Origin: Haemaphysalis longicornis
Taxonomy: Eukaryota > Arthropoda > Arachnida > Ixodida > Ixodidae
DNA length: 64,000 nucleotides
Assembly (NCBI GenBank): GCA_013339765.2
Contig: CM023450.1
Span: forward strand, 98,508,820 to 98,572,819
Reading direction: 5' to 3'
The notes beneath the pieces were generated by a model. The model saw nothing but the letters and a program-made list of their open reading frames with translations, did no database searches and was not told the DNA's origin. Positions 11,061 to 23,880 of the stretch are shown here, in pieces. Numbering within the stretch: the stretch's first letter is position 1; each line of letters starts with the position of its first letter. The translations under genes were made by a program, and so were the position numbers.

Positions 11061-13321
11061 TTTTTTTTTCTTCTAGTGTCCGCGTTTCTTGCGCCTTTAA
11101 ACACTGTGATCAAATCTAAAGGCCGACCTGAACCCCAAAGGAAACTCAATTTGCTGCCTTCTCACGGCTCTAGAAATAGACCGCGGCAACGCCTGAATAA
11201 AAGAACCTATAGTTCCTCCTTTCCTATCTGCGCTATCAATCATGGCAATCGCTGAGCCCCATTTGTAGTTGTCGACTCAAAATCCCCGTTCGAAGGCGAT
11301 GCAATCCGCTTAGAGAGCTCGTCAGTCGCGGTCTTCGTTGATCCGTTAAAACTGAAACATTTCCCGGTGCAACCTAGGAAGTCCGCTAAAACAAACAGAG
11401 TGATTGGAGGGCGAATGAACTAAGAAAGGAAACAACAGCCTCTGTCTATCAAAGCAGTCAGCTCTGTACTGTGTCCCGCTTTCCTACTCCGCTTCGTACT
11501 TTTTGTCTTAACCTCAAGGTTTATATCCATTTCACTAAGGTCACGGTGAAAGCCCAACGAAGAGACGCCGGTGCAAACATCCGAGGCAATCTTTGCTACA
11601 ATCTATATTGCCAATTTTTGAGCTACAGCGACTCAAACCTACCTTTCGTGAATGAAGAAAAGGGACAAAATAACAAAACATATAAAAGGTACCAAGTTCA
11701 CCTAATACGAAAGCGCACGTGTTAAAGGCGTTGTCCGTTGGGAATTGCTTAGCCCGGACCCGTTCTTTTCTGTCTTTAACGCGGCTTTGCAGCAAGCCCG
11801 AGGTAACGCAGTTGACAAAATTGAAAGTACACGTGCCAGTGGAAAGACAACATATTTACGCGATAAGCCTAATCTTGAAGGCTTACCGGCTCACTCTAAC
11901 ACTATAGAGACGGAGGTAGAACACACCTTATCTCCTGAAACTCAAGAAATGACTGCCGACACATAAATCAATATCTAAACCTACTTCCAAGTGAACGATG
12001 ACTATCTTTGCGAGCACTTGTGGCATAAATAAAAAGTGTCTCTTCTCTGGGCTATTTTCCCCAGCCTCTGTGGTACAGCCAAAACTAAATCGCATGTTGT
12101 AGATGCCTTGCTCCTTAATGAAAGGCCAGCAACCATAGAATCGAGCGTCATAGCAACCCTATTTCCGCACTCGGCGGAAGGTAAGTGCGGACCTTGCCGG
12201 TGATTACAATTCCGAATCCGCAAGAGTCACGTTGACCTCTTTTAACGCTAAGAGAACAATAGATGGATATGAGACAAAGGCTAACTCCGCTGGAAGCCAG
12301 TAATACATGGCAAGAACTCTGACAACTACCGGGAGCTGCTCATGAAACCCTCCTTTTCCTCATCAATCATTCATGAAAAACTGGTACCGTTGAAGACAGC
12401 CTAAATACATCTCTTTATGCCCAAATTCCTGCTGGGTAGCTAAAGACACCAACACATTTCTCACACGGACCATCTGTCCAATGACTGAATTAATAGATAT
12501 ATAAACGCCCGCATTACCACATTGAAAAGCCTCTTGGTTTCAACATGCCAAAACGGTATTTCTACTTTTTCTATGCCCTCAAGTTAACTTCAGTTACTTC
12601 GATGCGTATTAAACTGCACAACGCGCACTCGCGTCCCGACTGCCTGTTAGCCTTGAACATGCGCAAGACCTTAAGCATTTAAAGTCACGGATACATAGCA
12701 TCCAATCCAGCGCTTGCCTTTACGCCAGAAAGCCGATTACTGGATCAGGAATTTCTTCAAATATACGTCGTTATGCTTTAACCACAAAGGCTGTGATACC
12801 TCGTCCCCCTCAGCATTCTATTTGCGCCATATGTCCTCGAAGCCTCTTCGTTTTAACCGCGCCCCATGCAACAAATCGTTCGATCATTTGAACAAGGAAT
12901 ATCTGGTCGCTTCGCGATCTCCGCGCACTACATGGTCGTGTGAAAGGAAGCTGCCGATAAAGCTGACCACATTATCATGTCAGCAGAGCTCCAATTGCAA
13001 GTCCTCATCCTAGAAGAATCACTTTGTGACTTCAACGTTCACTTATCTTCGCAAAAGACAAATTTGTCTATGCGGATGGACGCAGCTCAACTAAACCAGC
13101 CTTGCAAGTATCATGCAGGTAGATGATACCCAATACAATTAAGTCCAGCACTGATACAATTAGTTTACAGGGAATTGAAGTCAGAAACTTTAACAGCCCT
13201 AATGCGTGGATACAGACTCTGTTTAAAATGGCACCCCACACTTCACCATTTTACTCGCCTCTTTAACAAATATGGAGCATGGACACAATGTGTCTGCTTA
13301 ATACTCATCCGAGCAGCTGGT
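11061..13321. other. Unassigned 2.3 kb
   Basis: I recognise nothing definite. A 99-codon plus-strand frame at 12714-13013 has no family resemblance. The T-rich run near 11060-11075 follows the Penelope-like end. Confidence 0.5.
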
Positions 13322-13835
13322 TTAAAGGAGCCATGAATACAAAATGCAAGTTTGGTTTATTAGAAAGACTGCTTAGTCCCGATAACAATGATACCAATAT
13401 CGTCGCAATCTTCTAACAAATAACGGAGATATTAAAGAAAACGTGTGAAGCAGTCGCGACCCCCTAGCCAATCTCCCGCAACTTTTCTATGACGTCACGG
13501 AACCTTGTTTGTGCGATTGGCGGCCGCCTAACTGACCTGTCGCGGCGACACATGACTGGACATCTGTAATGGGGCCTCTAGTTCCCTTTGACCGGATCAC
13601 TTGAATGCTAACGTGCAGTTAACGCACTGAAAATTATGTTTTATTGTTGGCCCGTATGACGTCATGCTTGCTCATAACACGTCACTGTGGCGCAAAATTT
13701 GAAAGTTTTGAAATAGTTCTTGCTTTTTTTTCGGTAAAAAACATCTTATGTGGCTTTAATGGAGCTGAGTGAGATACTGAGTCCTAGTTCTTTCAAATTA
13801 AACGAAGTTGTATTTTCTCTTCATGGCTCCTTTAA
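13322..13835 (-). mobile_element. TTAA-flanked TIR element, copy B (514 bp)
   Basis: TTAA at both ends is followed inward by the complementary termini AGGAGCCATGAATACAAAAT and, from the right, AGGAGCCATGAAGAGAAAAT. The inverted repeats extend about 50 bases. The interior, read on the minus strand, matches copies A and C, including TGCACGTTAGCATTCAAGTG and a GTGACGT-containing stretch. This is the best preserved pair of ends in the family. No coding capacity is seen. Confidence 0.82.
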
Positions 13836-14380
13836 GTGTAGACTGATGAATAGGTTTTTGCCTATGAGTTTTGTGCCGTCACGTCTGGGATCTCGAGGTA
13901 TCGTACAGGCCCCTCGTTCGAGCTGTTCCGGGACATCCTCGCCACACCAATTTAGCTACTGTGAGACAATCCATGCATTTACCGGCACTCTACAACTTGA
14001 GCAAAACCCCAAGCACTGCGCCGACGTAGACGACCACACTTAACAAGGCTGTAATCTAAAAAATGGGTCCAATTCGAAAACAAGTTGTACTTCGACCCTG
14101 CTGCATTTTAACTTACCCCGTGGGAAAGGTCAAAGGTTAGAACTATGCGGAAGTGGCTACTGGACACGAGGTTTGTGAATGGCTGAGCAGTCAACTTGGC
14201 ACTGATCACTTCAAATGTGACTCACAAACGCCGCCGTAATGGTTTGTAGAGCCGAGCGTAGCATTCAATAGATAAAACCATTTATGCACTAAATAAACTT
14301 GGGCTAGTGGAAGAAGTGGAAAAGTGGAACTAGAGTTTGTGTAATTTGTTTCAGGAAGTTGATGTGAAATTACTTTTGTG
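13836..14380. other. Unassigned sequence
   Basis: No gene or repeat recognised. Near 14290-14330 there is a short AAGTGGAA-rich stretch. Confidence 0.5.
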
Positions 14381-14389
14381 CTTATATAT

Positions 14390-14636
14390 CCTGGTACGCT
14401 TGTTTACGGCGTAGAACTATGTATTCCATTGTATTTAATTGCTAGTTGTGTAATTAGAAATTTTTGGTTTCATTTCTTGTGTGTGTTCAGTGGTCGTTGC
14501 CAATGTGCCCGTTGCCAAGCTCAGGGGCAAGGACCTTTGTCAAGCTGCTGCATGGCGGCTTTTTGTTCTTGCCCTAGCATTCGTGTTGTTCTTTGTTAAG
14601 AATGCTGAATAAATGAGCTAAATTGAATTGAATTGT
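14390..14636 (+). mobile_element. LINE 3' untranslated end, (AATTG)n tail
   Basis: An AATAAA signal (near 14610) is followed by GCTAAATTGAATTGAATTG, the pentanucleotide tail seen at the end of CR1/L2-like LINEs in ticks. The preceding ~220 bases read like a LINE 3' untranslated region and carry no conserved ORF. Family assignment rests on the tail type and is tentative. Confidence 0.5.
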
Positions 14637-15671
14637 CTCCTAGGTGTCCTGCAAAGACTACAAGAACAGGAACGATGACTGACTGTGCAAAGTGCCACCG
14701 TGTGCCATGTGACACTTCAGAAATTGAAGATATTATATACCCTGGGTTGCCAATCCAACTCTGCTATTGATCCTGACGCTACAAGGTAGATACCTGGAAA
14801 TTCGACTGGCCCGGACCATCGGCTGTTCCCCCAGTTCTGTTGGAAATGAGGGGGTATATGACCCTCCCCGGTAGAGCTTCCTGTTCTCTTCACAACACAC
14901 TGACACACAAGTGCAAGAAAAGCAATTCTTTCGTGCCTGGCACACCAACAGCGTTGCTAACTATGCCTCCAGAGCCGCACATGACTCTGCACGACACATC
15001 TCCGCCGAGCTACTTATCCTTTCGTGACCGGCCGGTCAAGACTGGCGGATATTTTCCCCAACAAAGCTCGCGTGAACGTGTACTAAACCGTAAACGTTCT
15101 TCGAAATAGAACTTTCCTCACGTCACTCGCCCGTCTTAATGCTCGCTTTGCTACACGGATGCCATCCGGAACTTGTGTCGGCGCATCTGACAATGCCCTG
15201 CTTCTCCAAGAGCCGTATGTGTCAGCCGCCTTTCGAAACACCAGTGTCTGAGTGCGAACGATTTGACGTTGAAATGTTCGACGCCGCAGCGAACCAACAC
15301 TTTACAATTCTCTATCCGCAAACTCCCCCAGAAAGCCATTTACGTTGCTCCAAGCGATAATTAGAAGCTCCGCTCAGTAGCAACAGGGCTTCTTAAACAA
15401 CGAGTGAATTTAATCGTTTCCTTTGACAGGCCTTAGTTTTTGCGTTTGCTTCTTTTTATTTTTTTTTTTGTGTGTGTGATGCCCTCGCGCTCTGTTTGGT
15501 GTTCCCTTTTTCATTACGCGACAACTTTTTCGCTGCTCAGTGGCTGCCGGCCGGTGTAGGCGGCTGGGGTATTTGAGAGTAGTCCTTCATTTTAAAAGTT
15601 TGTCGCCGGTCCGTTCTCCATAGAATTGTAATACAGTGGAGAAACCTTGCTTAATTGCGTTTCCATCAATG
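14637..15671. other. Unassigned sequence
   Basis: Partly open plus-strand frames (14840-15109, 15139-15360) occur, but no protein family is recognised and the frames are interrupted. It could be an old transposon body. A T run followed by TGTGTG lies near 15460. Confidence 0.4.
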
Positions 15672-15983
15672 TCACCGCAGCCTTATACAGACAGGCTCAG
15701 AGCGAATGGCCGAGACAGCGCCTACACCCATGAAATTCCCGGTACGCCCACCATGCACATTTTTACGTTTTTTTAATTCCCCTCGTTCAGCGAAGTCGAG
15801 GTCGGCCGTGATGGAAGAGGTCACGGGATGAAAGAACACGTACAGCTTCGTTCTTTTATGCGCGCCGTAATTAGGGTTCAACACCAGAGCGTAAAATCTG
15901 TTCGGGGTATCGGGAAGATCCGGAATGAACCCGTAAACGACGAACACAAGCACTGTGAAAATTGAAAGTATAAAGTTCACAAG
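15672..15983 (-). CDS. Candidate exon of an unrecognised protein
   Basis: A minus-strand frame of about 100 codons opens with a GTG, not an ATG, so it is not a simple complete gene. A hydrophobic run (TVLVFVVYGF) is followed by a polar, protein-like stretch with PDLPDTPNRFYALVLNPN and KRTKLYVFFHPVTSS. A pyrimidine-rich acceptor (TTTCAATTTTCACAG) ends at about 15953, so an exon could begin with TGCTTGTG just after it. A possible donor (AACGTAAAAA) follows the ELKK codons. The composition looks more protein-like than neighbouring chance frames. No family is recognised; a chance open frame remains quite possible. Confidence 0.22.
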   Translation of the reverse strand, partial: LVNFILSIFTVLVFVVYGFIPDLPDTPNRFYALVLNPNYGAHKRTKLYVFFHPVTSSITADLDFAERGELKKRKNVHGGRTGNFMGVGAVSAIRSEPVCIRLR

Positions 15984-16104
15984 TTCACGAGACGTCCTGT
16001 TGCGAAATGTGGCGGCAGAAAGTGTTAATTATGCGGAATTGTGCGGCATGTTCTCTTGGCGCGCGCGAGTTTGTGCGTATATCCGCTCTCCGTTCTCTCA
16101 CTCT

Positions 16105-16262
16105 TTCTCTCTCTTTCTCTCTCTCTCTCTCACACACACGCACACACACACACACACGCACACACACACGCACACATGCACACAGGCACGCACGCACTCT
16201 TGCACGCACAGACGCACACACGTGCACACATGCATAGACAGACGCACACACACATACGTACA
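16105..16262. repeat. (CT)n then (CA)n compound microsatellite
   Basis: A CT-rich pyrimidine tract runs directly into CA/CACG repeats with scattered interruptions. The long open frames on both strands across it are artefacts of the stop-free repeat. Confidence 0.92.
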
Positions 16263-19200
16263 CGGACGTGCGAAGTTTACGACAGAAAAAAATCTTCCTA
16301 TCTGGTATGAACGGAGGAGATAAGAGGGGAGGAATTGGGATATACGCTGCGATATCTTTGAATGGGTTGACAATCTGGCAGAGAATGAGAAAATTGCGAC
16401 CGATTTGCCTGCTTCTCACCAGAACATTCAACAAGCCTAGTTAATTAGATAATTTGTTGTACGTTCGGGGAGAGGTTGGGATTTCGCATGAAAAGATCAA
16501 GAGCACACCTGTAGTGGCGGCATTCTCATCTGCTTGCAGCGCAACAATGAGCATCACGAATTGCACAACCTGCCATCCACATTAGTGGTTCGTGGTCTCA
16601 AGGTGAGCCGAGCCACGCACAGAGATCGAACGCGATGGTTGCGCTGCGCGTTGGCATGCGTGTCTTTGCCGCTCCCAAAGGAGCTCCGGGCGGGCTTGCG
16701 CACGAGCAATAAATGTAGGAGGCCACATCCTGTTCGAGTCTACGGCTCCTTCCGACAGATATTTCACAAGAAGACTTTTGTGGAGGAGAGAACAAGTAAG
16801 CTTTATTACCATCAAGATGGCGGTTCATTCTAGTAAGGTGGCGGGCGACTAGCAGGTCACGCAACGCAGAAAGTCCACATCCGCAAGTGGATGTCGCTGG
16901 CCAGAGTGAAGACCCATAAAGAGGTGAAAACTTGTTTGGATGGGGTAAAGGGGCCAGTGTTGTGCCAGTATAGCCAGTGTTGCAGGCAAGTAATGCTGTT
17001 GATCTTATAACGGTTTCATTCGGATGAGAATCCCGGATATGTCACGAGGAGGTTCCCCATTTTGGGTGAGGCTTCTGTTGTGCACGCGACGCACGTGAAT
17101 GCGTTGCGTTGCTGCTGACAGGGGATGGCTGACGATGATTCAAATGGTGCAGATGGGCCGTCGCCTCTTCCTTATATGTGGCTTCACCCTTTGGGACGTA
17201 CGGCTTCAGTGAGCGTTGCCCTGGTTCAAGCCTTGAGGGTACATAAAAGCACTCTATATATCTGAACGTTATATAATGTTGGTCCTAAAAAAGAAATGCA
17301 GCTCTCGCACCGTTCCCCTCAGCGCCCCCCTCCCCCTGCATGGGTTGTTGGAACCGGGAATGCCAGGAACACAGACTGAGCGCGCGAAGCATCTGAGAAA
17401 AAGAAAACACTGGAAACAATTGAAATAGACCGAAGGGTAACTTCCAACCTTTTAGGGCCTTTAAATGCTTCAAATAAGATTATCTCTGGTACCTTGAATG
17501 TGTCAGCCGATGTCATTAACAGATGTTCATCGACGTTCGTGTCTTAAAGTCTAAACAACCAGTTACATACGACAGCACTTTTCATCCTTTGTACGGAATT
17601 CCATGTTGGCCTGACACCACCAAATTGGTTGCAATCCCTTTGTTCACTCTCCGGCACCCTTGTATTAACTGCAAACGTTTCTGCCTCCATCAGGGGGGCG
17701 TATTTCCCGAATTTAAAAGCTTATTGGGTCCCACTGTTCAGCGCTACAGTTGACCACACCAATTGCTTCTCACAGCTCTTGCCTTAGCTTGGGTAACTTT
17801 GCGCCGCAGTTTTCATTTGCAAATATAATCCAAAAATATTCATAGTAAAAAAAATGAACTACTTTCTGCCAACTGTCTGACAGCGCTAACCCTCTAACAA
17901 CGATAACGTAAACGCGTTGACTAGGCCCATAAAGGGACGAATAAGCAGGAGACGCCACGAGACACCCCTTTTTTTGTGAAACCGCTCCCCATCTCGCGTA
18001 GTCACTGGACCCCAGTTCCCTTGCTCCTTATTCTCTGCTGCTCCGCGCCTACTCCGCCTCCTCTCCGTCATCGTTTCGCCACCATGGCACCCGAACTACG
18101 TGGACGCCGAAGGAATTGGCGGACGCCGCGAAATCTGTCACAGGGCGGGAGAAATTACCCGTTAAAACTGACGTTCTTTTGACGCCCTTCGGGGGCGGCG
18201 GAAAGCTATAAACGACGTGTCATCTTTCGCCATACTTTTTGTTGACGCATGTGGGATGCTACGGGCCTTTCTCGAGCGTTCTTTACTCCACATAGGGGGC
18301 ACGGCGGTATGCTTATGAGTTGTTCAGGCCGCAGGAAGAAAAAAAATTACGCCGTTACACTCAATGTGAAAGCTGTCGGAAGTGCAGACCAGTGATTCGC
18401 CATAATGGGCTGTAGCGCCGTTATCCGCTCACTGCTACCACCCAACGCATTTCGAATTTCCCGCCTTCGCAGTGATCGCGCGCCCCCCGCCTGAAAGTGC
18501 GTCAGCGGGAGTTCTGTTCTTTTTGTGCTTGCTTTTCCTCCCGCTCGTGCCGGCGTCGCACTGCCGCTTTTTTTCGCTTACTGTCGTAAAAACCAACCCA
18601 ACGAGCGTTCCTAACTAAATGAACCTGGGCGCTGCCTGTTAATTACGTATATTTTGCCTCAACTCTACCTGCAGTTTTCTTTCCCCTAAACAGCGGGAAG
18701 ATGTATGGCAGGCGCCAGAGGTTCACGAGTTTCGAACGCTTATGACCATATAAACCGCTTGGCTTTCGAAGCCTATTAGGCCGCGACGACGGAACGCCTT
18801 GTGGCTCTACTTTGGTCCAGCGAGCGAGCTACAACAAAAAGGCGAGTCCCTAAAGGGCTTTGCACTTAAAAGAATTGAGCTCTGTTTTAAGGAAAACAAG
18901 AGTAAGTGTCGTTACGATAGCGTTCGGAGGGACCAAGCTGTTAGTGAGGTAAGTTAAAGGGAAGGAAGAACTCAGACGAATGGAGAAGAAGGGGGTGGTG
19001 TAAAGGGCCTTGCCTAGGCAAGGACGATTTAATAGTAAAAGAAAAAACTTCATTGATGTCGAACGTGATACGCTATTAGGAAAAGGGAATACTACCTCGG
19101 GCTTCATTGTTTTTCTTTGATTTGCGACCGAATGACAGCATTTCTCTTGCGGAGATAACTTTTGACAGAACTCATCTCCGCATATCGACTAAAAATTGGG

Positions 19201-19823
19201 TACTTATTATGGACACTTAACTTTGCCTCGCTGGAGATTATCCTTCGCGCGCATTTTTAGACACTGCACGAAATTTAAGCAGCAGTCTGGGCAAAGCCAC
19301 CACTGCGTATAAAGCTGAATGCTGGCAGGAACGGTTTGTGCGAGAATTTCGCGCGAAAATTCCATGTTGACCGAAATAAAAAAACAAGAATGAACGCAGC
19401 TTACACTAGTAGTGCAAGGACAGAGAAAAGCAAAGTTGGGGGTTGACCTAGGTTTTTCCCGCACTGACAGGGGATCCAAAGAGAGAGGGGAAGGGGAGCA
19501 GCCGGAACTCAAAAGTGCAAAGCCGTTTGGTGTGCCACTGTAAAGCAATGACCATTAAAGTATGTACAGAGTTTCATTCAGCAGAAGTTGTCGTCATCCC
19601 TATTGCTCGTCGTCTTCCGACGGCACAGCCGCGTATGGCAAATCCTCTTGTAGCGTGTCCTCGCCTCGGTCGACCTCCACTTATTTATCAGCTGGTCCAG
19701 TGGCCGTCTCCACGTGCGGATTGTGAGGGGATGGCTTCATAGATTCGTCGTCATCGCCTTCGGTGGGGCCGACCCGTGGCGCGCCGGTCGCCACACGCAC
19801 AACGACGACAAAAGCGGGAGCTC
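16263..19823. other. Unassigned 3.6 kb
   Basis: No gene, RNA or repeat family was recognised. The pieces upstream of the short insert at 19836 read as unique GC-rich DNA. Frames on either strand stay under 115 codons without family features. Confidence 0.5.
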
Positions 19824-19900
19824 CTCATGTGGCGTCCCCCCACCGGGCCTTTGGCCTTTCTTTCTAATAAAGTTTACAACAACAACAACTCATGTGGCGT
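19824..19900 (+). mobile_element. 53-bp LINE tail between 12-bp target duplications
   Basis: The 12-mer CTCATGTGGCGT occurs at 19824-19835 and again at 19889-19900. Between them lie 53 bases ending in CTTTCTAATAAAGTTTACAA and further CAA units, that is, a polyadenylation signal and (CAA)n tail. This has the structure of an extremely 5'-truncated LINE insertion made by target-primed reverse transcription. The related tail AATAAAGTTA(CTC)n occurs in the LINE at 23246-23880. Confidence 0.78.
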
Positions 19901-21354
19901 AAGCCCAGGCGCAAGCCTGGACGACGCCAGGCGGTCGCCACGAGGCACGCGCTCACGTGCGCTCGAGGTTTTGTGTCTGCGAACGACAGAGTTGTGTCGG
20001 TCTAGACAGCTCTGCTGTTAAAAAGTGCGTCCGAGGCGCCACCTGTGCAATGGAGGCCACAGTAACTCGCAGCCACCGAGATTATTTTTCCGGAAAAAAA
20101 TGGAAAGAGAGCAACGGGGAGAAAATAGAGGAATGAGAGAGGGAAACGAGGCGCAGACCAACGCCACCTAGAATTAACAGACTCATTTTCGCTTTTTCAC
20201 TCCCTCTTTCTTCCTTGCAGTTGTAATCCCGCTGAGCGAAATGGAACAAAAAAACAAAAACAAAAATGGTACTGCTAACTTGCACGAGGAATATCTGCGG
20301 CAGAATACTTTCGTAAGAGATTCTGTTTCTTTTGTGTGAGTGAAACCGTGATTCCTAAACCCACACACTTAAGCATTCATGCATGCTACACTCTGGGGAA
20401 TTTTGTGAAATATTCAGTGCCTGCTTCCACATAAATTGCATGTCGTTAGAGTTGTGCCCGACATTGTTGGCCAAACCCAGATGCACCTAACTACATTCAC
20501 ATCGGAAGAAATAGGAAGAAAAACAGGAGACTCGCAAAGCTTAAGTTAACGGCTCCTAGAACTCGCTTCCCTCCTCCGACCCGTACTTTCTCTTGGTTAA
20601 TCATGCATTTTAGAGAGGGGCTGCTTCGCTTTTTGTTTCCGAAGAAGTGCTTCTAAAGGTGCTCTGCATGCATTTTTCATGTTTGTTTCAGATCATCAAG
20701 ACAGTGTAGAAAAACTCAGAGTGCGAGGCCACCTTAACTACATACGGTGTGTTTGTAAGAGAGCCATATAGGAGGACATTTCTAGGTTACTCAACATGCG
20801 TGAAAACGACCTTAAAGTGTTGTAATAAATACGCCTGATAAAAAATATCGCATGGAAAAAGTATAAGTTGTACCAATTGTGCTTTGGCAAGACAAGCTTA
20901 CAACTTCTCGGTTTAAGCATGTGGTGTACGTGAACCAACAGGAGTTTAACGCATGTCCCTGTATCCGCGTGTGTGAGTGCGTTCGTGGACCCCAACGAGA
21001 CGGTGTTTTGGGAATCGATATGTGGGGTAAGGTTAATCATAACGAAAGTACCGTGGAAAGTGCGTTCACGCTCAACTCAATTCTCAAAATGGGAATACTT
21101 ATTGTGTAAAGGCGATATAGTATACCTATTTTCATACCTTGGAGCAGTACGCAGTGACATTTCCGCCGCACAGGTTAAATAAGAGTGAGAAAATGGGGTT
21201 TTAGTGGCGCCAGATAGGGATTAGAGCCAAAGAGGGGAACGACAAAGATTTTGTGATGACGAATTTTCGTGTGGATGCAGTACTAGCCTACCAACTTGGA
21301 TTTCATCTTTCTGTGTATGGCGCCTCTGCTCAGATGGTGAACATTACAAAACGC
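19901..21354. other. Unassigned sequence
   Basis: No gene or repeat family seen. The stretch 20220-20270 is A-rich (AAAAACAAAAACAAAAA on the plus strand). Confidence 0.5.
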
Positions 21355-21430
21355 TGCCGGATCCAGGGCCGAACCTGAGTCCTGTCTGTTGTGAAGCCGA
21401 TGCCTCACCGACACTGCCGCACCAGAGGGA
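21355..21430 (-). mobile_element. tRNA-like SINE head, minus strand
   Basis: Read on the minus strand, an A-box-like GTCGGTGAGGCATCGG is followed at normal spacing by a B-box-like CAGGTTCGGCCCTGG. No functional tRNA fold is evident, so this is a SINE promoter region. The body would run to lower coordinates (GCGTTTTGTAATG). It shares the CCCTGG...GTAATG pattern with the fragment at 52838-52920. Confidence 0.5.
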
Positions 21431-21671
21431 TGTTCAGTGTAAGCAAAACATTGAGATGTGATGGCTGCGCAGCGCGGGTTAATCCAGACGCTGCCGCCTC
21501 AGGTTGTGCCCAACGACGTCAGCCTGCGCGTGTGTGAAATAGATCTGAAGATTCGGAATTGTCGTCGGAAATGTTTAAAGGTATTCATCGCGCATAGCAC
21601 CTCGAACACTGAGCTCACCGAAAGAGGAGCATACCCGCAGGTGTGCGTGGGACAACGCTGCGCAAGACGGC

Positions 21672-21831
<160 letters not shown>

Positions 21832-23245
21832 TTAATGAGTCACAGCGCAAGCAATAGGAGGGTTGACTACAAGGAATATTTGTTCGTTCTGCACTAAGAC
21901 AGATTTAGACAAACACGCTGCTCACTGTACACCTCGCACACCGATTCCTGCGATTGCCGGGGAGCCCAAAGTTGGCCAACTGAGCATTTATCATACTCTT
22001 TAAAGAGCACACAGAACTCCGAACTTCCCCCAATACTCAATGCTATATACCGGGGGCTGGGCGGCTCCAGCGCTTACGTGCAAAGGACACTGATTGAACG
22101 CGCACGGATGTCCCTGTCGACCATCCCTGGAGCACCGGGCTAAGGGTTCCTTGTGGAAATAAAGTTTCTTTCTTTTTCGCAAGCCTAGCCCAGTGTGCCA
22201 CTGCCACAGTGTTGAACATACCCGGTGAGGTGTAATAGAAGATAGTTTTTAAGCAGGAATTCACGCTGCATTCGCGTGATATTTCGCACTTGGCGGCCAA
22301 ATCGCCTGTTATTGTTTGCCTGTTTTTGTTCAACTTCAAGCAATACCTGCGAGCTGCTACTACTCCCGTTCCCTCGGAAAAATAACATTCCTCCTCAAAG
22401 CGACGCTTTAAAAATAAGTAGATTGGCCTAAATTAAGAGAATAAAGTGCGATAAGTAAAAATGCAGGGCTCGCCGCAGCAGAGGCCGCAAATTGACGCAG
22501 GAAATGCTAAAAGAGTAAAATTTGGTATCAATGCGCCCACACTTGACAGCAATATGCCTTGACATCACAATTCGCGAACGTTAGGAAAACGAGGTTGGCA
22601 TAACGTGCCTAAGCATATTTTATATAAGCACAGAGATAGGGACATGTAAATGTACGACAAATATATGCGGGAACTAGTGCTGAGCAAGTGCTTTTTACAA
22701 GACGCGAACCTCAGCTAGCAAACATTGCAAAAAGGATGCCTCACCGCAGGCGGTAGGCTTTGCATCAGTTTCGATTTGACTAAAATGTTACGCCTCGCAA
22801 TACGAGCGCGTTCAAAAAGTGCATGCGGGCGAACTCGGCAGCCTACCGTTTCTACTTACCACCAGGGCACATTAATTAATGCGATAAAGAGCGACAAACG
22901 TAAGAGAGTATTAGCGCAATCGGCTACGCTTCCCCGGCCGCAGTTCGTCTTGGCGCTTGGCAAGGGCATGGCTTGTCGTCGCCTGTCTCAGTGGCCCCGT
23001 TCTGACTTTGCCTCGGCGCCGTCACACCAGGATAGTGCCACAAGGCTCTTTATTATTGGCTTTCGACGTTCGTGACGAAGGTGATAGCCAATCAAAGCAG
23101 TCTGACAGGAAGGAAAACTGTATTCATGACAAACTATAAGGAAAACTTGTGGGCGAAACGCCACTTTTAATGATTTAGTTCTCAGCATACACGTCATCGC
23201 TTGTCGAAGAAAAGCCCAGAGACCTACGAAAGGTCTGAAATTTCA
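21832..23245. other. Unassigned sequence
   Basis: No gene or repeat recognised. Open frames at 22043-22339 and 22725-23075 show no family features. Confidence 0.5.
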
Positions 23246-23880
23246 TGACGAGGAGGAGGAGGAGTAACTTTATTTTACACTGGTTAGGAGAGCGTGTCGT
23301 TTGCTCAGGGGAGGTGCCCCTGTTACAGGGCCCCAGTAGCTCTGGCTGCACTCGTGGCCCGTCGTACCAGCTGTCGCTGGTCTTCCGGGTCCGAGCTGAG
23401 CAACACAGCTTTGCACTGCTCAAGAGTTGGGTTGGGTATTTGGGGAATGTTTGCAATGTCGGGGCAGGCCCACGTAATGTGGTAAAGGGAGGAATACTCA
23501 GTTGCGCAAGAAGGGCATTTGTTTGAAGGGTGAATTGTAGGGTACATGGCGGGGAGCCTTCGTGCGGGAAGGTGTTTGTAGTTGACGCCAGAATTTCGCT
23601 TCTTCTCTCGTTAAGGATTTGTGCGGGGCAGGAAAGGCTTGTCGGGTGAGTCGCCGGGGCTGTATAATTGCGTTGTATTGCAGCATTATGGGCCCGGGTA
23701 ATAATCCTCCAGTGGCGCCAGGGAGGCATGAGTTCGGGCGACAGCGCTAGCTCGCTGATTGCCACGGAGACAGTCGTGTCCGGGAGTCCATTCTATTGTA
23801 ACATTCGGGAGGTGTTCTGGCGCCTTGCTGGTAAGAATGCGGTGCGCTATGGAAGAGACCCTGCCCCTTGCATGGCTCCG
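23246..23880 (-). mobile_element. Non-LTR retrotransposon 3' fragment with RNase H (R1/I-like)
   Basis: On the minus strand the relic begins inside an RNase H domain (IEWTPGHD, plus-strand 23773-23790; intact copies read WTPGHxGxxGNE) and continues through KSLTREEAKFWRQLQT into a Cys/His motif, CPSCATEYSSLYHITWAC, then LSSDPEDQRQLVRRAT, the C-terminal end. At least two frameshifts and a stop after YYPGP break the ORF. AATAAAGTTACTCCTCCTCC closes the element with a (CTC)n tail. This is a 5'-truncated dead LINE of the group that carries RNase H and a terminal zinc-knuckle-like motif. Confidence 0.8.
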
